Shown: in pieces, positions 20,464 to 25,468 of the stretch
Position numbering within the stretch: position 1 is the stretch's first letter
Layout of the letters: each line of letters opens with the position of its first letter
Origin: Asterionellopsis glacialis
Lineage: Eukaryota; Bacillariophyta; Plagiogrammaphyceae; Rhaphoneidales; Asterionellopsidaceae
Direction of reading: 5' to 3'
Length of the DNA: 25,468 bases
Assembly (NCBI GenBank): GCA_014885115.2
Contig: WKLE02002031.1
Coordinates: 9,576 to 35,043 of the forward strand
The notes under the pieces: generated by a model
What the model was told of the DNA's origin: nothing
The model's database searches: none
The model's input: the letters and a program-made list of their open reading frames with translations, nothing else
Made by a program: the position numbers and the translations under genes

Positions 20464-22576
20464 GCAGTAGTAAGTATTGGTCGAAAAGTAATCCGTTTCT
20501 TCTAATTTAAAAGTAATAGGTTAGTTCATTTAAAAAAAAACATGTTGTTTGTATTATGAAGTGTACACTCGGCTGTCTATGTGTGCATATCATCAATAAC
20601 AACACTACATGAGGGAATCTCACTTTTCTATAGAGAGTAGTAGACGAAAAATGTTCTTCATATCATTTTAGGAAGTTTGACATTCAACTTCTACGCTTTT
20701 ACCATTTAGAAAAGCAGCATAAGGTAGTACTAGAGAGTAGGTTTGGTAGTGCTACCACTATCACTACTATTATAAATGTGTTGTTTTGCTAGTACTTTAG
20801 AGAGAGAGACTTTGTTTTTGTGTGTTTCTCCGTCATTGAAATCTGGATTCTTGTCATACTATTGAGTATTTTGGGTTATAGTTACCGTGTGTGTTGGGTG
20901 AATGATTTTCTTCAAGAAACAGCATGGACTTCTCCGATATAGTTGAATGTCATGTACATCAAATAATGCTTCTTGCACGAACGATTATCGAACACCTACA
21001 ACTACCATTTCAATTTGATGTGTAAGATTTGGGTCATGACCATCATGGACTTTAACCGAAAATTCCTCAGAAGGGATGATATATTTTTGCAATCACAGTT
21101 AGAAAGAGTGTAGTATTAAGGATTGCAACAGATGAACACTTTTTGTATTTTTTAGAATTGCACTCGTATCGTGAGAGTCTAATACAAAAACATCAAAAAG
21201 AAATCCGGCAAGACATGTGCGCGTGCAAGAAAAACGATTTGATTTGAAATAAAAGCGCCAAAAAGTAGGACCTAGTGTGTATCAATAAAAGACAACTTTC
21301 CTCAGATGGTACTACTGTATTGCTCTAGTCCGCCTATCATCAGCCGCCGGTACCTTGCTCTAGTCCGCCCACTTATCAGGCAGTTGCCAGGTAGCTGGTA
21401 TGCTAGAGGACTACTTACTAGTAGTTCTGAAAAACTGTGTGGCGGGACCTTTTTATTCATGTGATTATAATACATACTTTTTCAAATTCAATCGGTTCGG
21501 ATCTGACCTTATGTTACTCTCCGTGGCAGCCGACCATACCACACAGTAGTGATCATTTAAATAAAAGTTACTACTTCACTTGTACACTAATAGTACAAGG
21601 TTCCATGTTAGAAAGTCCTTCTCAGCTTTATTATAAAGACCTTTTCAATTTTATTGTTAGGATGAGAACAACAGCACATAGTTAAAAAAATTAGCAGGAC
21701 GGACCGACGTTCAGATTGTACCAAGTGGCAACAGTTGGCTATACCTCTCCGTCTCGCTACTCCTAAAACGCGGAGTCTTGTACATTGATTCGTGCCTTTT
21801 ACGCACCCAAGCCATTCGGGAATTGCGTAGAATCCCGGTACATGTGAAAGCCAAGGAACATCCAAAACGCCCTATGGATACCCAGGAATACCCTAAATGA
21901 TTGGAGTTTACGCGGTAAGAGCAGGAACGGAAATACCCAAACGTTATAACCGTTATTCATAAGATACCTTCCTCCGTGTGTAGCCAATACTGAGAAATTC
22001 CAAATAACATGTGTAATATAAATATCATGTGAAATACAAATTTTCTCACGACTTAGAGTCCAATAAAATACTACAGATATCATCCGTTCAAAACTTACTA
22101 TCGTGAACTATCTACAAATACAAGAACAACCAATAAATTTCGAGAGTATAAAGATATTATATCTTTATTCATACACATATAGTTGAATTTCAACGGATTT
22201 ACATTGCTTAAACAAAAGATAATTTCAAAGATACCTCATGCATGCAAGCTTTTTTTATACCAGTGATTTTTCCACGTATTGTTCGCTTTCCCACGCACCT
22301 CTCTCTCATCTCAATAAGTAGTCCTACATAGGACCTATTTGAATTCCTACCCTTGTTTATGAACAGGTTGACTACTCAATCCCTTACAGTATTGTTTCCT
22401 CTTTCAAGACTTACTCTCCTGCAAATATCCCTCTCCTGGGACCTATCACTTTTTAATTCGTTGGGAGACGTGTATTCAACCAGTGGCATAAGGAGTTGAG
22501 TCGCGAATCTCTCTGTAGCCATTGATTCATTGAATCAACCCATAGCTACATACCAACTTAAAAAGACGAAAGAACC
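20464..22576. other. 2.1-kb intergenic region, no gene seen
   Basis: Only short frames (up to about 95 codons) without domains. It contains a direct repeat at 21320-21379 and a small hairpin near 21818-21837. The last few hundred bases must include the promoter of the small secreted-protein gene. No tRNA or other RNA gene was recognised. Confidence 0.55.
21320..21379. repeat. Short direct repeat, about 24 bp, 35 bp apart
   Basis: TTGCTCTAGTCCGCC followed by a similar TATCATCAG/ACTTATCAG ending occurs at 21320-21343 and again at 21355-21379. Confidence 0.7.
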
Positions 22577-23005
22577 ATGAGATTGTTTACTCCCTTTTTC
22601 ATTGTGACGTTGTTTGTTGCTGCACTTGGCGATAATGTGAAAACTTCCCGTAGGAAATTAGACCTTATTGAAATTGCGCACGATGAAGACTCGGAGCAAC
22701 TGAATTTTGTAGGTTTTGCCCGTCCTCAACGCATTCGTAATCGTCAGTTGAAAGACGACAAATCAACCAAGGCACCTAAAGCGACATCAACCAAGGCGCC
22801 TAAAGCGAAATCAACCAAGGCACCTAAAGCGACATCCACTAAGGCACCGAAAGCGAAATCAACCAAGGCACCGAAAGGAGAAAAGGCTGACGTTATGATG
22901 CGTACTTTTATGGATATTGAGACAGATATTGCAGAAGTTGAAATGATGATTGATATGATTGAACAATCTATGTCCATGAGTATGTTTATGAGCATGAGTA
23001 TGTAA
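22577..23005 (+). CDS. Small silaffin-like secreted protein with KAPK repeats
   Basis: Single exon, 142 aa, from the ATG at 22577 in good context (AACC before ATG). A signal peptide (about 1-18) is followed by two RXL sites, RKL (26-28) and RQL (56-58). Residues 63-100 are nearly five units of an 8-residue repeat, STKAPKA followed alternately by T or K, each with a KAPK tetrapeptide. An acidic, Met-rich helix-like segment (103-130) leads to a Ser-Met alternating end (131-142). Signal peptide, RXL processing sites, and Lys/Ser/Thr-rich KXXK repeats are the marks of diatom silaffin and cingulin-type precursors, whose lysines carry polyamines and whose hydroxy residues are phosphorylated. The repeat block has fewer Lys and Ser than classical silaffins, and similar KAPK linkers occur in other diatom secreted proteins, so a general matrix role is also possible. 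Confidence 0.72.
   Translation: MRLFTPFFIVTLFVAALGDNVKTSRRKLDLIEIAHDEDSEQLNFVGFARPQRIRNRQLKDDKSTKAPKATSTKAPKAKSTKAPKATSTKAPKAKSTKAPKGEKADVMMRTFMDIETDIAEVEMMIDMIEQSMSMSMFMSMSM
22763..22879 (+). repeat. 24-bp coding tandem repeat (STKAPKA units)
   Basis: Four full 24-bp units and a 21-bp partial unit code for STKAPKAT or STKAPKAK in alternation, giving a 48-bp higher-order period. Units differ at a few third-codon positions, so the array has aged somewhat since it expanded. Confidence 0.9.
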
Positions 23006-24116
23006 AGTACTCAAATGCAAGTAGATAAAACTTATTCGTATGCTGCCACCACGACCAACACCCCATTTTTTACCATACCGTCATCACTTACCCGGTGACC
23101 AAAAGTAAAATTAGACACACACACACCGAAAACGAACAAGAGAAAGGCAATAATTTAAGAGAGATTTATTTATATATGTATGTATACACTGATGGGAGTT
23201 TATAATTTATATTTCTCGTTGGAATTGAAAGAGGAAGAAGGGGAATAAGAAAAACAAACGTTAGTAGTAACTTTATATATTTTTTAGTTTAAGGGGTAAC
23301 GTATTATTATGCTCATAAAAGGGAAAGGAAGAAAGTTGTTATTTGTATCCATCGTTATTTTCTATTCCTCATACTCTATAGTCAAAAATTAACTTATACT
23401 CTGAATAAATGGACATCTCTGCACTTTCTCCCATCTTTGTTGTTTTCGTCGTCGCCCAAGCCCCCCCGTTTTCAATGAACACACAAACCTTCATTTGTCA
23501 GAATGTCTACTTCTTGAACTCCTTCACCACTTTACGTTCCTGGAACAAAAACTCAGCTAGGAATCTTGAGGTTGTTGACTCACAACGCAATTAAGCACAC
23601 TCCATAGGTTTGCTTCAATGAATGTCTGCACCACACACTACCTATCCCTAATTTTATAATTAGGTTCAAAATAATACTGACAGTATAGAAAGGTGTCAAT
23701 TGATAGCAGTCGATGGGAGAAAAATGACTCCCAAAGAATATGAAGAGAGCTGGCTAGAGAAGCAAAGGAGATGTGCTGCTGCCTGCATCTTTCCTTCTGA
23801 TCTGCAAAATTTAAATTTAGATGGCGTACAAACCAGGACAATTCTTATTTTCTCAAATTAGAGAGAAAAAGAGAAAGAGGTCACACAGTGCAAATTGGCG
23901 TCTGGCGAATTACTTCTCAGTATTTTTTTTTTCTTCAAAATACTACATCTCGAAACATTGTTTTGACTTGCATCGCATAATTAAGCACCGTTAGATAACA
24001 TCCAATGATTATAGCACAATCTCTACTGAACGAGCGCGTGTACCTCCACCTTCCATTCTCTCCTTACAGTATTGCACCAAATCATCCTCAAATATGAGGT
24101 GTGATCTGCAACCTTT

Positions 24117-24147
<31 letters not shown>

Positions 24148-24555
24148 AGCTCGAGAACGAGAATAAAGTAGATCCAGCACACACCTCTTGCAAAAACCTC
24201 AAGCTACAAAATACGAAAAAAAAAACTAACAGTATTTTTTCCATTTGATGTGAAATAATGTATAAAGCATGCTCAATGACGCGTATGCAATATTATCATA
24301 CTTATGAAAATTCTGAAATAAGTTTAAGTTTTACTTGTTTTCATGTATGTCATCATTATTTTTTGTATGTTGTAGCATTTTTTAAAACGAAAAAGAATGA
24401 AAAAGTAACACTACACCACAAACAGTACTTACTATTTTAGTTTCATAAACCTCCGGGAAGTGCTGGAATTCGGCTCTCTCAGATTATGGATAGAGTGATC
24501 ATACTGCACCAGCAAAAACAGAGAAAAGCGTATAATATATAATATTGTATTATTT
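23006..24555. other. 1.5-kb intergenic region, no gene seen
   Basis: AT-rich and without a convincing frame. It contains a (CT)13 microsatellite at 24122-24147 and several homopolymer runs. The first part should hold the 3' untranslated region of the small secreted-protein gene. Confidence 0.55.
24122..24147. repeat. Microsatellite, (CT)x13
   Basis: An uninterrupted CT run of 26 bases. Confidence 0.95.
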
Positions 24556-24559
24556 TTAA

Positions 24560-24983
24560 GGTGGCAGATCGGCTTACATTCACTTGAAAATTCAACCCCC
24601 CGGGGACAGATTTTCCGTGCTTTCATCTAGAAATTTTATTTTTTTTAATTTTTCTCGTTTTAGACCCCAACACCATAAGAATGATCCGTTTCATCCCATA
24701 ATTTGGTCAGAAGCTAGTATCAAACCTTTTACATAGATACATAAACTATTATATTCTGGCTAAAAGTTGCAGATGCGGTTCTAAGTTTTTTCAATTTTTC
24801 CAAAAAATCACTAAAAATGCTAAAATCACGAAATTTATGTTGATGAAAAAGTACAACAAAGTTCCATCTCGAACCCAAATCCAGAAAAAAATGATTTTTT
24901 TTGTTATTTTAGCCCAGTATGGAATGAAATCCTGTAGAAATAGCGTAGAAATTACTTAGGCGGCTGTAAGCCGATCAACCACC
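24560..24983. mobile_element. MITE-like element with 19-bp TIRs and TTAA flanks
   Basis: GGTGGCAGATCGGCTTACA (24560-24578) is mirrored by the reverse complement of 24965-24983, with 17 of 19 bases matching (two adjacent differences). TTAA lies directly outside each end (24556-24559 and 24984-24987), as expected for a TTAA target-site duplication. The 424-bp interior is AT-rich with no open frame of note, so the element would be non-autonomous. TTAA duplication is typical of piggyBac-type elements, though the termini do not begin with their usual CCC; the superfamily is uncertain. Confidence 0.72.
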
Positions 24984-24987
24984 TTAA

Positions 24988-25468
24988 GTGTTCTCTTTTT
25001 TAGGTTGTCCTACTGACTGTGGAGTGCCTGTGCTTGAACCACAACTGGAAGTGTGGAAAGGGGAGAGCCTGGGACACCTGCAGTTTTGTGCCAAATCCAG
25101 ATTTGATGTCATCATGACAAACCAACTGAAGAAATGTTAAAAAGTCATTAATTAAGGATAATTTAAACAGAAATCTATTTCAATACGGTGTCCGGGCATC
25201 AAATTGCCATCAAATTGCCACTCAAATGACATACCAGTTTTTGAAAAGGCCTGGAAGAGACCCGGATGTTCGTGATTCAAAAGTGGCAATTTGCATTGCT
25301 GGTAGAATCTACACAAGACATACCAGAATGGCGCTGGTAGAATCCTACCAGCACCATCTGGTATGTCCAAAAAATGGCATGTTTCTCCCTCCAACAGAAT
25401 TGGAAACGAAGATTCCTTCTGGGAAACATCAAGCCACCGTATCAGATTTTTCTATGCACCAGCCGCCG
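24988..25468. other. Right-end region with nested inverted repeats, no gene seen
   Basis: An 80-codon minus frame (25152-25394) has no recognised domain and overlaps the inverted repeats. CAAATTGCCACT (25211-25222) pairs with AGTGGCAATTTG (25282-25293). The region may be part of a repeat cut off by the window edge. Confidence 0.4.
25317..25367. repeat. Long imperfect hairpin, about 23-bp stem
   Basis: The left arm starts GACATACCAG and the right arm ends CTGGTATGTC. Between them a stem of about 23 bp has one bulge and one mismatch around a four-base AATC loop. GCTGGTAGAATC in the left arm also occurs, in near copy, about 35 bp upstream. It may be the end of a mobile element or a folded transcript. 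Confidence 0.6.

Noticed and set aside
1..25468. tRNA, rRNA and CRISPR arrays
   Set aside because: B-box-like words (for example near 9388 and 21494) lack a matching A box and acceptor stem; no rRNA segments and no regularly spaced repeats were seen.

Overview
The window looks like nuclear DNA of a photosynthetic stramenopile, most likely a diatom. The evidence is short GT-AG introns (98, 117 and 162 bp), an AT-rich gene-sparse layout, Asn/Ser/Thr/Gln low-complexity inserts in otherwise conserved enzymes, Cys-rich secreted proteins with CGCGC motifs, and a small secreted protein with KAPK repeats, RXL sites and an MSMSM-type tail. No tool was run, so species and family names rest on motif recognition.

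Layout. (1) 186-4049 (minus) and 10585-13400 (plus) are two divergently transcribed paralogs coding for secreted beta-propeller proteins. Both have one phase-2 intron at the same site. They are separated by about 6.5 kb of AT-rich DNA with no convincing gene. Their second exons share a 590-bp tract that is identical at every base, although the rest of the pair is clearly diverged; this is the most striking feature of the window. (2) 13685-14890 (plus) codes for an atypical sphingosine/diacylglycerol kinase-like protein. (3) 15390-17198 (minus) codes for a COQ6/UbiH-type flavin monooxygenase of ubiquinone synthesis and is convergent with the kinase gene. (4) 18286-20463 (plus, one intron) codes for an Asn-rich membrane protein with eight lumenal cysteines and a long basic tail, divergent from COQ6. 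(5) 22577-23005 (plus) codes for a small silaffin-like secreted protein. (6) The right end holds a 424-bp MITE-like element with 19-bp terminal inverted repeats flanked by TTAA (24560-24983), then a region rich in inverted repeats running to the window edge.

Functional picture. The COQ6 and kinase genes look like ordinary metabolic neighbours. Four of the six genes code for products that enter the secretory pathway. Three of these carry an RXL tripeptide soon after the signal peptide, as seen in processed precursors of diatom biosilica proteins. A role in the cell wall or extracellular matrix is a reasonable inference but is not demonstrated by the sequence.
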